NCBI GenBank assembly: GCA_015680685.1
Contig: MNCI01010150.1
Span: 41,523 to 103,522 of the forward strand
DNA: 62,000 bases
Reading direction: 5' to 3'
Source: Gnetum montanum
Lineage: Eukaryota; Streptophyta; Gnetopsida; Gnetales; Gnetaceae
Part shown: in pieces, positions 36,048 through 46,169 of the stretch
Numbering within the stretch: the first letter of the stretch is position 1
Layout: each line of letters starts with the position of its first letter
Notes under the pieces: model-generated
What the model was told of the DNA's origin: nothing
The model's database searches: none
The model's input: only the letters and a program-made list of their open reading frames with translations
Position numbers and translations under genes: made by a program

Positions 36048-38835
36048 ATGAACCTGAAACGTGAACAACAAGAAGGTCTTACCCAAGGTGGAAGCAAACA
36101 ATCTCAGAGAGGTGGAAGACAAGGTCCTGTCGGACAACATGCAGAATAGGAGGAGAAATTATTCAGCATTCATCAAGAAGAACCTCCTACCAGATGGTTC
36201 GTGCAGGCAGAAGGAGGAGCTGTTGTAGCACCTGAACAAGGACAACAGCTCACGTTGCCCCAAGATTATGTTCAGGTCATCCACGAGAAGTCCATATTCA
36301 CTACGGTGATTGTGGAATTAAACTTTAAATAATTTGTAGAGTTCGCTCTTGAGGCCATTAGGGATCACCTTAAAGGGTCTCCCTTATGGCCTATCCTCTC
36401 TAAAAGTGGTGCCTAGTACCTAGGAGAGACATACCAATTTTGGCACAATAGGGATCAAGGCACCATTGTCAATATTTGTGGTGTGATAGTTGACTTCTCT
36501 GCATAGGCCATTTTGGAAGTGTTAAACCTTTCAAATACAAGGCCCAGAGTTGCTCAGTTATCCACCCATTCAAACCCTGATGTGCGAAAGGATTGGTTGG
36601 AGAAGGCTTATGGTAGAGATAAAACATTTGGTGAATTGACGACAGAAGAGAGGGTTTACTTCAAAATTGGAACATATCACCTCTTTCCCACAAAGGGCTT
36701 GAAAAGAATATCAACGTATGTGGCTAGAGGATGTGTAGTGCTAATGGAAAAGGTTAACGCTAACCTGCCCCATGTATATTTAACAGAGATCCTGAGGTGA
36801 TTCGAGGAACAAAAGACAAGGAAAATGGTGCTGCCTTTCCCTTGTCTTATTAGAAAGCTTTGCCGATATGTCAGTATTTGAGGGTACACCAATGATGTCC
36901 TTCGAAAAGCCTAGACTACTTCATATGCTGAATTGCTAAAGGCACTAGCTCCAAGAAAAAGCACTGGCAAAGAGATGGGACCATAACAAGAAGAAGAACA
37001 GATGGTTGGACCAACTGCAACTCAACTTGTAGGACCCAGTCAACCTCTAGGCATGGGTCCTAGCCAACAATAGGAAGTAGGGCCCGACACAGGCCAGGAT
37101 CAATAGCCATCGCAAGACTATAGACCGTCGATGAGCCATCTTATGGCCATTTTTGAGAAAGTTAGTTGGGGAAGTCATGATGATGCAAACCTCTTCCACA
37201 TCATCGATGATGCCATTCAGCCTACGATTTCATTGGATCGCACAAGGGGGGAAGTATCCATTCACACAGGAGAAGGGGAAAGTAGATGGTCACAACAGAT
37301 CTTAGGAAATGCGGCATCCTTCCAGGTGTAATTAGAAACTGGTGAAGGGGCCACTGTGGTGGTCATGCAACACCAGGATGCCACGGGAGCTGTAGAAGTG
37401 GTCATGGAACACATCAAAGAATCCTTCAATGTACCTATTGTGCCACTGGAAAATCTCCTAGGAGCACAGGATGCTTAAACTTTGGCCAAAACCTTGATGA
37501 ATCCTACGAAACATGAGGATGAACTTGATCAATTGCTCCAAACAGGGTAAGTAATGACGTCCCTGTTTGACATCCCTCAGGATGTTACGGCAATTCAATC
37601 AGATCTCATTTACACAAAGGGGAAGCTGGTCTTAATAAAAGTGAGGGTCAAGCATGTGGAAGCAAAAGTGAAGAAATTACAAGAGCAGCTCATAACCCTA
37701 CAAGTAGCACAGTGGGACCCTCTGCAATTTGTTCCCGTAGACTAGCTAGATAACTTTAGAACTGAGCAACTAACAAAGTTAATTGCAAAGAATAAAAATG
37801 TGGTTGATGAAAAGGAGAATGATGTTTGGGATGCCTCCATAGCACAAGTGCAAACTCATATGCATCTTAAGGCACTGAAGGCCTTACAAGAAGAAAACAA
37901 GCAGCTTGTTGCAGACAACCTTCAGTTGAACACTGTGGAAAATGCAGAAGAACATTCTCGAGAAACACTTTCATCAATTATGAGAACAATTCATCTAAGT
38001 CAACCAAGACATAAGCCGTTTAGCCAGAGAAAATTGAACCCTCTCGATGGAGGAGGTACGTGCCATTCATCAAAAGTCAGCTATTGAGATAAGTGCGTGG
38101 CAGAACGAGGCTAAACGACATGAGAAGATGAAGGAGCACTTCCACGATCAGGTGGGGATGTATAAATAGATCCTTGAAAAGGATATCCATATGGCCAAGG
38201 CCCAAATTAACACTATCAGTGCTCAACACACTGACTGGCGGGCCATATTGGACACATATGCCTTCACCCACCAAGTGGAAGTTAAAAGTCGAGACCTACA
38301 GATTCAAAATCTAACAGAATACATGGAGTTGAAAAACCTGAGATATGCCAACCTTGCCATGTTAATAGTAGGATGCCCAAGGACAAAGCTTGAGCAGCAA
38401 GTAGCAACCACCTACATCAAATACGAAGCAGAATTTGCAAAGCGCAAGAAGCTGGTGGAGAAACTGGAAGTTGCAAATTCTGAACTTAAGGTGGTAATAT
38501 CTAGATACCAAGGATATAAAGGTGTTGCAATAGACTTGGCTTGATGGCTAGAATATTTTCAAGAGTACATGGATAAAGCCAGAGCCTATGAGGAGGAATG
38601 ACGGGTGTTCACAACTTGGTATGTCAAGGCCAACCAAATGTTTTTACAAATACCCTATCCGTGGGAAGTGTCGACTTCATCCAATGTTGGAACATTAGCA
38701 TGGATGACACAAGACTCTCAAATTGAAGAGGAGAAGCTCTAGGCCATACTTCAATGTCATCAAGCCTCAAAACCTGGAGCACAAGATAAAGGGAAGGCAC
38801 CAATGGAGGAGCCACCGCCACCTGGAACTACATGA
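36048..38835 (+). pseudogene. ORF2, large non-pol protein of the element
   Basis: One frame runs from ATG 36048 to about 38087 broken only by stops, then shifts once and continues to TGA 38833-38835, about 930 codons. Order: Gln/Gly-rich N-terminus (1-70); a globular part (about 75-260) with FWHNRDQGTIVN, VDFSA, DVRKDWLEKAYG, ERVYFKIGTYHLFP and STYVARGCVVLM; a QLVGPSQPLGMGPSQ linker; then long coiled coils (KKLQEQLITLQVA, LKALQEENKQLVADNLQLN, KRKKLVEKLEVANSELK); and a PPPPGTT end. The globular part resembles the putative plant transposon protein domain of Athila-like elements; this is family recall, not a search. No catalytic motif seen. Most in-frame stops are TAG, TAA or TGA where CAG, CAA or CGA would fit. 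Related copies lie at 16711-20474 and 41142-41375. Confidence 0.65.
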
Positions 38836-38987
38836 GTTCCATCCATTTTTGTAGGTGTAAAACATTTGTGTTGTGTCTTTATTTTGTTTTCATTTCACAC
38901 TTTGGCATAGTTCCATTTTCACCATCCAATAATCCCATACCTATCCACTGTGTAATATCTGTAACTTGAGGATGAGTTTTTATTCAG

Positions 38988-38998
38988 TCGTGGGGGTA
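38988..38998 (+). promoter_or_regulatory. polypurine tract
   Basis: TCGTGGGGGTA immediately before the 3' LTR start TGATAAGTCGTG. Conserved with 20751-20762. Confidence 0.7.
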
Positions 38999-39717
38999 TG
39001 ATAAGTCGTGTTTTGGAAGACCACAATATTGCGTACGTGATATCATAGCTCACCACCAGTTCTATAAATAAGAGGTAGCTCTCCCTTGTTTCGCATCTAG
39101 ATTTAGTCCCTTATCGAAACTCTGGCAATTTTATCCCTCTAGAGAGAATTATTTTCCAATGTATGCCTGCAGTGTGGTGAATGTAATTGTACGACATCCT
39201 TATTCGAGTGTGATTTACTTGGACATGCAAATGACCAGAAATAAAGATCAAGATTACTTCATCATTGTAGCATTCACTTAGTTTAATTAGTTAATTAATT
39301 TTTATTTATCGCTTTCCTAGTTAATCTCTCTCACCCTTATCTCATGTTAAAATGTAGAATGAGTATGACTTGATTATGAGCATTTAAGTGTGACTACTTG
39401 CTAACCTAGTAGCGTACCTAGGATCTACACTTGGTAATCCCAGTGGTAGTTATGCACGAAGTTCAAGATGTGTACAAATAATCAAGGAACGGATGCTCAT
39501 CTCACTTAGTCTAGATTAGATTCTCTTACCCTCTCTCTCCTAGATTAGTTAATATTACTTTCCATTACCTTTAGGAGTAGCATTAGATTAGAAACCCATC
39601 ATACGCCTCACTCTAGACTAAACCATATGTGAAAAAGCTAATACTAGTCTAGGTGGGAAGACAATGAACTGCAACCTAAGGCTAACTGTCTAGATACCAC
39701 AACTAGTCCATCTGCGG
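38999..39717 (+). mobile_element. 3' LTR, incomplete at its end
   Basis: It matches the 5' LTR from TGATAAGTCGTGTTTTGG through TATAAATA (39063), the GTTTCGCATC leader, the poly(A) region and GTCCATCTGCGG, but has fewer U3 palindromes. It stops at the N at 39718 about 110 bp before the expected end. Confidence 0.75.
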
Positions 39718-39718
39718 N

Positions 39719-40279
39719 CATGACAATAAAGAAAAAATTTATGATAAACCTTGCAGCATACAAATTAAGCTAATTAGTAATTAATTATTATTGAATGTTT
39801 AATTCTTTCCTAGTTAATTAATCTCTCTCTCAACCTTTGACTCTCTTAGTTAAGTACACTCAGTACGACCTCTTCGAGCATGCGTGTAGTGCTTGGTAAC
39901 CTAGTAACGACTAGCGTTTGGTAATCCCAGCAGCGCTGCACTAGTTTAGGATGTGTACGACAAGTGAGAACGGATACTAGTGTTAGGAACAATTAGAACT
40001 TAGTTAGTGAATAGTTAGTGTAAGTAGTCACTTAGTTCTCTTTACCTTCCCTTATTAGCATAAGACATTAAAAAGATAAAAGCTATAAAAAATCATATAC
40101 CTCAAGCTTACTTAACCAAAAAACCATGAAAATAAAAGTAACTTTGGGAAGACAATGATTGATTAACCCTAAGTGTTCCATTAAGGTGTGTAAACACTTA
40201 GTCCTTGTAGTTTGACTAGATCGCACGTGAAACGCTCATATTTGTATGGTTGAGTGTAGGGGTACCTCCCCACTCATCA
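39719..40279 (+). mobile_element. fragment of a second related LTR (R-U5 part)
   Basis: Starting near the poly(A) region (GACAATAAAG), it repeats the second half of the LTR: AGCGTTTGGTAATCCCAGC, CTAGTTTAGGATGTGTACGA, then CGCACGTGAAACGCTC and the terminal CCCCACTCATCA with a proper CA end at 40279. It is more diverged from the 5' LTR than the 38999-39717 part. The N at 39718 marks a join between two LTR copies, biological or assembly-made. Confidence 0.65.
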
Positions 40280-40289
40280 AAAGTTAAGT

Positions 40290-42760
40290 GTAGCTAACTT
40301 AGAGTTCATTTTTGAAAACCTAAAATGCATATTTAATAGAGGTGATACTTTGATGTAGGATGTTAATGTAATCATGTTGACATTAGACTCAACATCACCT
40401 ACATTAGTATTAGCATATACACTTATTTTTAAACTAATATTCTAACATCCTATGGACTACTATTAATATCAAAACTAACACGACACATGCCATGATGATG
40501 TTGAGTGGACATTAGAGGTTACACAAGATTGAAACACATTATCAATAGTTGAATTTGATGTTTTCCTTTATAGGTAATACTAGCTAGGTTACATTGATGT
40601 TGGTGTCAATGCTAGTAAGTGTCACCTAGGTGTAGGATGCAATTGTGACCTTTTAAACTACCTTTAAATCTACCAGAAATGATGTTTGTTACCTTGAAAA
40701 TGATGTGAGGTAGTCACTAGGGATCTAATGGAGCCAAAAATATGATCAAAAGGTAAGTTTTTAATGCTTATTATAGGGATGATATTGGTAGATGATGTTG
40801 ATGCTGGTGATACTGTCACCTAGTAATAGTTAGACAGAATTTGCTATCTCATGACTTTCAAAGCTATGAATATTACTAAAACTAATATCTTTTATGTTGG
40901 AATTGATGTAGACTAGTCACCAAATTATCTAAGGAAGAAACATTAGATCCAATAGATGGGTTTATATGTAGTGATGCAATGGTGACCTTGGGAGGTAACA
41001 CTAATGCTAGTGCCAACATTACCTAGTTGACAATTATTATTGTTGTCAATTGTTTGGGACCACCAACATTCGGGATATTTTTATGTAAGATGCATTTTAG
41101 GATTTTCTTGGAGTATCATTGGTATATCTCAAAATACTATCTTACTTGAATAAATTTATTATTAAATAGAAAAATGAAAGCATTAGCTTCCTTGAGTTCT
41201 TTTCTTCAAACATTTTTTGCACTTCTAGATAAAGTAGAGTGGTCATATTTGATGGATACTTATAAGTTAGAATGACACACTCTCTAGCACCATATGTTAA
41301 GATTCTATTTATTTTCTTTGTAGGATAGATGTGGTATGTGCTAATTTTTAAGTAGATCTTCTTTACAAGTGACATTTACTTATATTTTCTATTTTTAATT
41401 ACATATATCCTCTCAAATTAAAGATTTCTAACATCAATGTTTGGATGTGTGAAGATCTAAGTTGTGGTTGTGCTAGCATTTAAAAAAATTAAGAAACATG
41501 CAATGACATCTACTAAATATGTAACTATAACTCCTTTAATTTTCATAGTGGCATCATTGTATTTATTATGAGAAAACTAGTAAGTTTCTTCTAAATATCA
41601 ATCACCATTTGTGAAAATTATTGGCTAAAATGGTAATGCTTATAGATGTTTCCTCATTTCTACTAGAAAAAATTCTAAGAATGGGTCAAAATTCAACTCT
41701 ACTATAATTATGGACATAATGTATTTCTTAATGATTTGTTTCACAAAATTCTTAGAGATTTGGCTGTTTGCTAGATTCAGGAGTTGATGGAACTAAGGCT
41801 TTTGCCTATGTAGATTGGCTTGTCTATGATGGGCATACTTGACTAAGTAATATTATTATTCTTCTTTTTTTTTGTAGCTAATTTCTTCCTCTTCTTTCTC
41901 CTATGGGCCTTTTTTTTATGAGGTTATGATAAGCCTCTAGCTTCAAAGTTTCTTTGTGAAGTCATCTATAATCATTAATATGGATATAGTGATTTCAAAA
42001 AATTCTTATTATTCATAATCCTTCCTTGAATTTTAGGTTTTAATTAAAATTGTAAATAAAAATTAACTTGGTATGAAATCAAAATTACAAAGATAGAAAA
42101 TTTGTCATTAGAGAAAAAGTCCCTAATTTGGTTTCAATGAAAAGGTTAGGAAAAATTAGGAAAAAAATTTAGTCAGTTGGAATTATGAGCTTGTGAGATT
42201 CACTAGTTTGCAAAAATCATTTTATACAAATGACCCCAATTAAGAATTACAAATCAAAATTTTCTAATTTTATGTAATAGCTTCAATACATGAAGTTGCA
42301 ATTTTGCAAATTATAGGCACTCATTACATTAAAATAATTAATTTTTTACAAATTATTCAAGAAAATGAATAAGCCAAAGAAAATTCATGTAAATAAAATT
42401 TAAAAATTAGCATGAGATTTAGTAGAGTAGTGATAGGTATTAAGAATCACTATTCCCTTTCCAAATCAAGTATATCATTTTTTAAAAGTAGCATTTGCAA
42501 ATTTTCCAAGTTTGCATAATGTTCCCTCACAACAAGAAAGCTCAACTCCAAGAGGTTAACTATTCAAAAATAATCAAAATTACATGTGTGATAGTGAAGA
42601 TAGATCTTTTAGAAGTCTCTTTAACAAGAAAAAAATATGAACTCCTTGTGTGTTTGGAAGGAAATTAGCCGAAATGGCTAACATATATATAGGGTTTATG
42701 TTGGCATTATCGTACATGTAACATTGTCATTGCGATATTATAGTTGATATGATACTAACC
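40290..42760 (-). pseudogene. inverted ORF2-family relic
   Basis: Minus open frame 41375-41142 has VKKIYLKISTYHIYPTKK, NRILTYGARECVIL and LYLEVQKMFEEKN, matching the globular ORF2 block. Near 42760-42680 the minus strand reads ATATCGCAATGAC, then CCCTATATATATG, a U3-like block and TATA in the same place relative to ORF2 as at 33479. The rest is decayed. Low-complexity GGTGACACTAG-like repeats fill 40320-41060. Its tail abuts the LTR end at 40279, giving two ORF2 relics tail to tail. Confidence 0.5.
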
Positions 42761-42977
42761 TTGAAAAATTTTGATTTTATACTTGAATTTCTAGAGAAAT
42801 AATAATGGATTTTGAATTATAGAGGTTCCTAATGTCTTCTTAAAGGGCCTTGTTCAAAAATTAATGCATGGTTAGTGGTTAATTAGCTTAAGAATGGTGA
42901 AAAATCGTGAATAATAAGGCTTTCAAGAAAGGACTAGTAGTCATTAAGAAGGCTATTTGATGGAAATGGTTGGATCT

Positions 42978-43502
42978 ATCACTAGCTTAGTTATATATTT
43001 ATAATATATATCTATAAATTGGCCGAGAGAATCTTATTAGTTTACAAGTAAAAAGTTCTTTAAGTAAAAAATTTCACAACTTCTAGATGAAGAACAAGAT
43101 TTAAAAACCCAAATCTTGATGCCTTCTGGACGAAGAACAAGAATTCTATACCTTATTTTTCCTAAGGATGGGTCATCTAAGAAAAAATTTCCATCAATTA
43201 GTGTATGCTCTCACCCTCGGCCGAATTTGTTTTTTTTTTGATATATAATGCAAATTCGGCCGAGAGTGAGAGCATACATTAATTGATGGAAATTTTTTTT
43301 CAGAAAACCCATCCTTAGGAAAAATAAGGTATAGAACTCTTGTTCTTCATCCAGAAGGCATGAAAATTTGGGTTTTTAAATCTTGTTCTTCTTCCAAAAG
43401 TTGTGAAATTTTTTACTCAAAGAACTTTTTACTTGTAAACTAATAAGATTCTCTCAGCCAATTTATAGATATATATTATAAATATATAACTAAGCTAGTG
43501 AT
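42978..43502. repeat. foldback: two 252-bp inverted arms, 21-bp loop
   Basis: Left arm 42978-43229 and right arm 43251-43502 are reverse complements over their full length without indels, with about 15 mismatches by eye (about 94% identity), mostly transitions. The outer ends are ATCACTAGCTTAG and its complement; the inner ends are CGGCCGAATTTG and CAAATTCGGCCG around a T-rich loop. No ORF, no clear target duplication and no known MITE terminal motif. RNA from it would form a long hairpin. Confidence 0.92.
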
Positions 43503-43680
43503 CGCCAGTCATCTGCTGCAGCGATGATTTAAACATAATATATAAAAATATTATAAGACCATGGAATGCTTTATTGAATGAATATAAGAATGAGATCATT
43601 CTTCATTAGATTTAATGCATTGCTATTCATCCAATCTACTTTGAAGGTGTGAAGCCTTAAATATCTTAATATATATTTCT

Positions 43681-43869
43681 TTGGAGATCGGAGGGAATAT
43701 TTTCAAACTGTTAATACTCCTCACTCGAGATAGTGTCACAAATGTAAGACCTATTTTTTCTTTGCTACCAACATCTATACACACTTTCTACAATGTCATT
43801 CCCTGTGACTTATGTATTGTTAAAGCCCATGCTAATCTAAGTGGTAGTTGGCGAGTCCTATTCCCATAG
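43681..43869 (+). pseudogene. possible PIF1/Helitron helicase C-terminal scrap
   Basis: A 62-codon frame whose end (VIPCDLCIVKAHANL then WRVLFP) loosely follows the helicase tail pattern of QFPV..C.AMTINKAQGQSL and VG.FLP. Only the spacing and a few residues agree. It may be chance. Confidence 0.2.
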
Positions 43870-44938
43870 CACCTTTAGTAGTCCTCAAGGTCTTTAGATT
43901 TAATACATTAATATTTTAGATTTCATACATTAATCTTCAAGAGATAACATTTTATAGGTGTCCCTTGAACCCTCCACCAATCTTGTCTAGTTGTTAGTTA
44001 TTTTTCTTTAGAAAGCCTTTACCAAAAAAGTATGCTCCAAAAAATGAGGCTTCTTTTAGAATCCTAATGCATTACATATTTGCACTTCAATCTTTTAACA
44101 AAAACTTGGTATCTATTTACTATAGTAGATATGATTATATAAATTAAAGTGGTAAAGTGGTTAAGAGTACAAAGTAGATTTGACATCTCCTTAGGACAAA
44201 TACGTGATCTAGAAAAGGTAAAATTCAACTTCCATCATCTATAGCCTTCATTGGATGAGTTGGCAGAGGATTCATAGGACACCCAAAAAATTCACCATCT
44301 TGTCTAAATTTGCTATATCTATGTTAGAAGTTCAAATTCATATATCAATTTTGGGTAATTTTCTTAATGAGGTGTTCAATAGCCATGATGATCATGTCAA
44401 AGCCTTCTGAAAGAAATTTGAGTGTCTTCCAAATTCTTTGTGCTTTGGATGTAATTAAACATTTCATTTTGAAATTAATTCTAAAAACCTTTGGCATCAC
44501 TAAATAGCACATGGGTGAGATTTTTTGAATTAATTCAATGGTAGTTTTAAAATGCTTCTAGAAAATGCTTAACTGCTACATCTAGAGGCTTCATTCAATG
44601 AAAATAGTCCATTTGAGGTAGCTTCCTAATATTACATTAACCTACAGGTGATATTCCTCAATTGCTACTCCAATTTTCTGTCCATATGTCTATACTTGAT
44701 GCTTTGTAAGAAAGGTTATTAATTAGGACACTAAATCACTTCAGTTATTTTATATAAACTTTGGAACTTCAATTAGCATTTTGCATTAGCGTTTATAGAG
44801 TCACGACATAAGATTCAGTATAGGGTATTTGGTATTTACAATGAACCCGGAGGAAGCCAATAAAGAAAGGTGAATAAAAGTAGGACGTCCGTGTGGTATA
44901 GATTATAGAAATGAAATGCAAGGAATACGTGGGTAGGA
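43870..44938. other. AT-rich sequence with a possible tRNA-derived SINE
   Basis: AGTGGTAAAGTGGTTAAGAG at about 44149 resembles a tRNA A-box region, and GGTAAAATTCAAC near 44217 is a poor B-box candidate. Nothing else recognised. Confidence 0.25.
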
Positions 44939-45498
44939 TCAGAGAATGAGAAATAGCCAAGGGTGTTTCCTTTGGGTGATGGAGGAGTAGTTGGGGGTCT
45001 TCTTCGTTGCTACAAATTCCTTGATCCATTCACCATCTCTGCAGTCAGCACCCGTAAATTTCCAAAATTCAAACCAACTATATATTAAGCATTCAAAATG
45101 AAATCAAAACTAAAATATGTGAAACATGTTGGTGATATATCAAAAGCATACCAAAACAAGTCACGGATGTGGTGATGATTGCAATCAAAATGGTTACACA
45201 AAGAAATATTTTAAATAAAAATGATGCATTCTTGCCCATCATGTATCCTGTGTTCATAACAAGTACCAATGATTTGAGACGCGATGCAGAATTTTGGAAG
45301 TCTAGGGGATTTTGAATTGATGTTTGGATGTAGTTTCTCTATTTTTAAAGGTTTCTCAGTAGAAAGCTTCCCGAAATTGGTCGCATTGTATAACCTATTT
45401 TGGACATATGGTTTTGCCTCCTCCAGTTTATCTGAAACCATATATGTACACTCCAGATCATTGATATCTCCCAAATCCTTGATATTTTCCTTTTCCAT
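44939..45498 (-). CDS. candidate small two-exon gene, 109 aa, unknown
   Basis: Exon 1 is 45498-45267. ATG 45498 is the first Met after an in-frame TGA, followed by MEKENIKDLGDINDL, SDKLEEAKPYVQNR, LSTEKPLKIEKLHPN and SPRLPKFCIASQ. Donor ATTG|GTACTT is at 45266. Acceptor TGCAGAG| gives exon 2 at 45036-44939, reading DGEWIKEFVATKKTPNY to a TGA at 44941-44939. The two exons total 330 nt, an exact multiple of three, with no internal stop. The alternative AG two bases earlier ends the frame quickly. The 230-bp intron is AT-rich. I do not recognise the family. The intact frame makes it one of the few possibly living genes here, but the donor is not strong. Confidence 0.4.
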
Positions 45499-45659
45499 AT
45501 TGATGCATGTGAGTATTAGATATATTCTTAAAAAATGGGTATTTTGAAGGTTGAATCATAGAGAAAAAAATCATGTTGGCCAATGCGGTTCTAACAGATC
45601 TGCAGGTTTCAGCCGTAGATTAGGCCCTGGTGGCCCTTCGCGTTCTAGATCTAGGCGGA

Positions 45660-46019
45660 TTAGTAGCCATTACGGCCCAGCACGTGGTGTCGACATGACT
45701 CCTCGCATTTTATGTAATTCATGTAGCATGCCTTGGATCCGGGATCCCCGGGTTTCCACATAGGGCATTCCTTGGGATAGTAGAGCATCTTCAGAAAACA
45801 CTTGCCTCTGCTTAGGCATACCATGGATTCTCCTTCTTTGGCTCCTCCTCCACTCCCTACTCTGCTTAGGCATACCGTGGGATAGTTTTGCAAACGAGTT
45901 CGTACAACTAAATTCTTTTCTTCTACAACTGCTGATCCTGCCAAGAGAATCAGGCATAGCAGAAGAAGAACATCTTCTTGGAAGATTGCAGGGAAAGAAG
46001 AAGAAGACGAAGAAACCAT
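45660..46019 (-). pseudogene. root-cap/LEA-like Cys-rich secreted protein, truncated
   Basis: ATG 46019 begins MVSSSSSSFPAIFQ, then a hydrophobic core VLLLLCLILLAGSAVV typical of a signal peptide. The Cys-rich part reads CLSRGKCFLK, PKECPMWKPGDPGSKACYMN and KCEESCRH, close to the pattern CSGRG.KC..K...CP.ECP....KD.K.KACY.NC.SP.C.A.CRHRKPNC before the Root_cap domain (PF06830). Two expected Cys are Tyr (LYYPKE and YMNYIK), the CNSP segment is shortened, and the frame stops at 45660 before the domain itself. Upstream is CT-rich, like a plant 5' UTR. It is GC-richer than its surroundings. Either a decaying pseudogene or the first exon of a gene whose rest is missing. Confidence 0.5.
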
Positions 46020-46169
46020 TAGGATGTGATGGTTCTGTGAGAAAGTGTTTTTGGATTTTGTGTTGAAATGATAAGTGAGATTTACTTGTGTAGAGGGTGG
46101 GCTGTGTGTTAGTCTGAGAAGGAGTAAGTAAGGGGAAAGTCTAGGTGCAATGTGTGAACAAGTCACGGA

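Larger units (their letters stand above)
29297..40279 (+). mobile_element. non-autonomous LTR element with gag and ORF2, no pol
   Basis: The order is 5' LTR, tRNA-Asp primer site, gag, noncoding spacer, U3-like internal block, two tandem arrays, a 930-codon ORF2, polypurine tract and 3' LTR. I searched the internal region by eye for protease, RT, RNase H and integrase signatures and found none, although Ty3 pol is recognisable elsewhere in this window. Length is about 11 kb. The LTRs are similar but differ in U3, and the end of the 3' LTR is disturbed by an N. The element must have depended on polymerase from relatives. It resembles plant TR-GAG or LARD types but carries a second large ORF. 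Confidence 0.65.

Noticed and set aside
45666-45677. GCCATTACGGCC, identical to part of a cDNA-library SfiI adaptor
   Set aside because: Only 12 bases match, adjacent adaptor sequence is absent, and the match lies within the root-cap-like reading frame, so chance is more likely than contamination.
45551-45763. Plus-strand open frame over the GC-rich patch
   Set aside because: It is antisense to the root-cap-like exon, which has the better family match.
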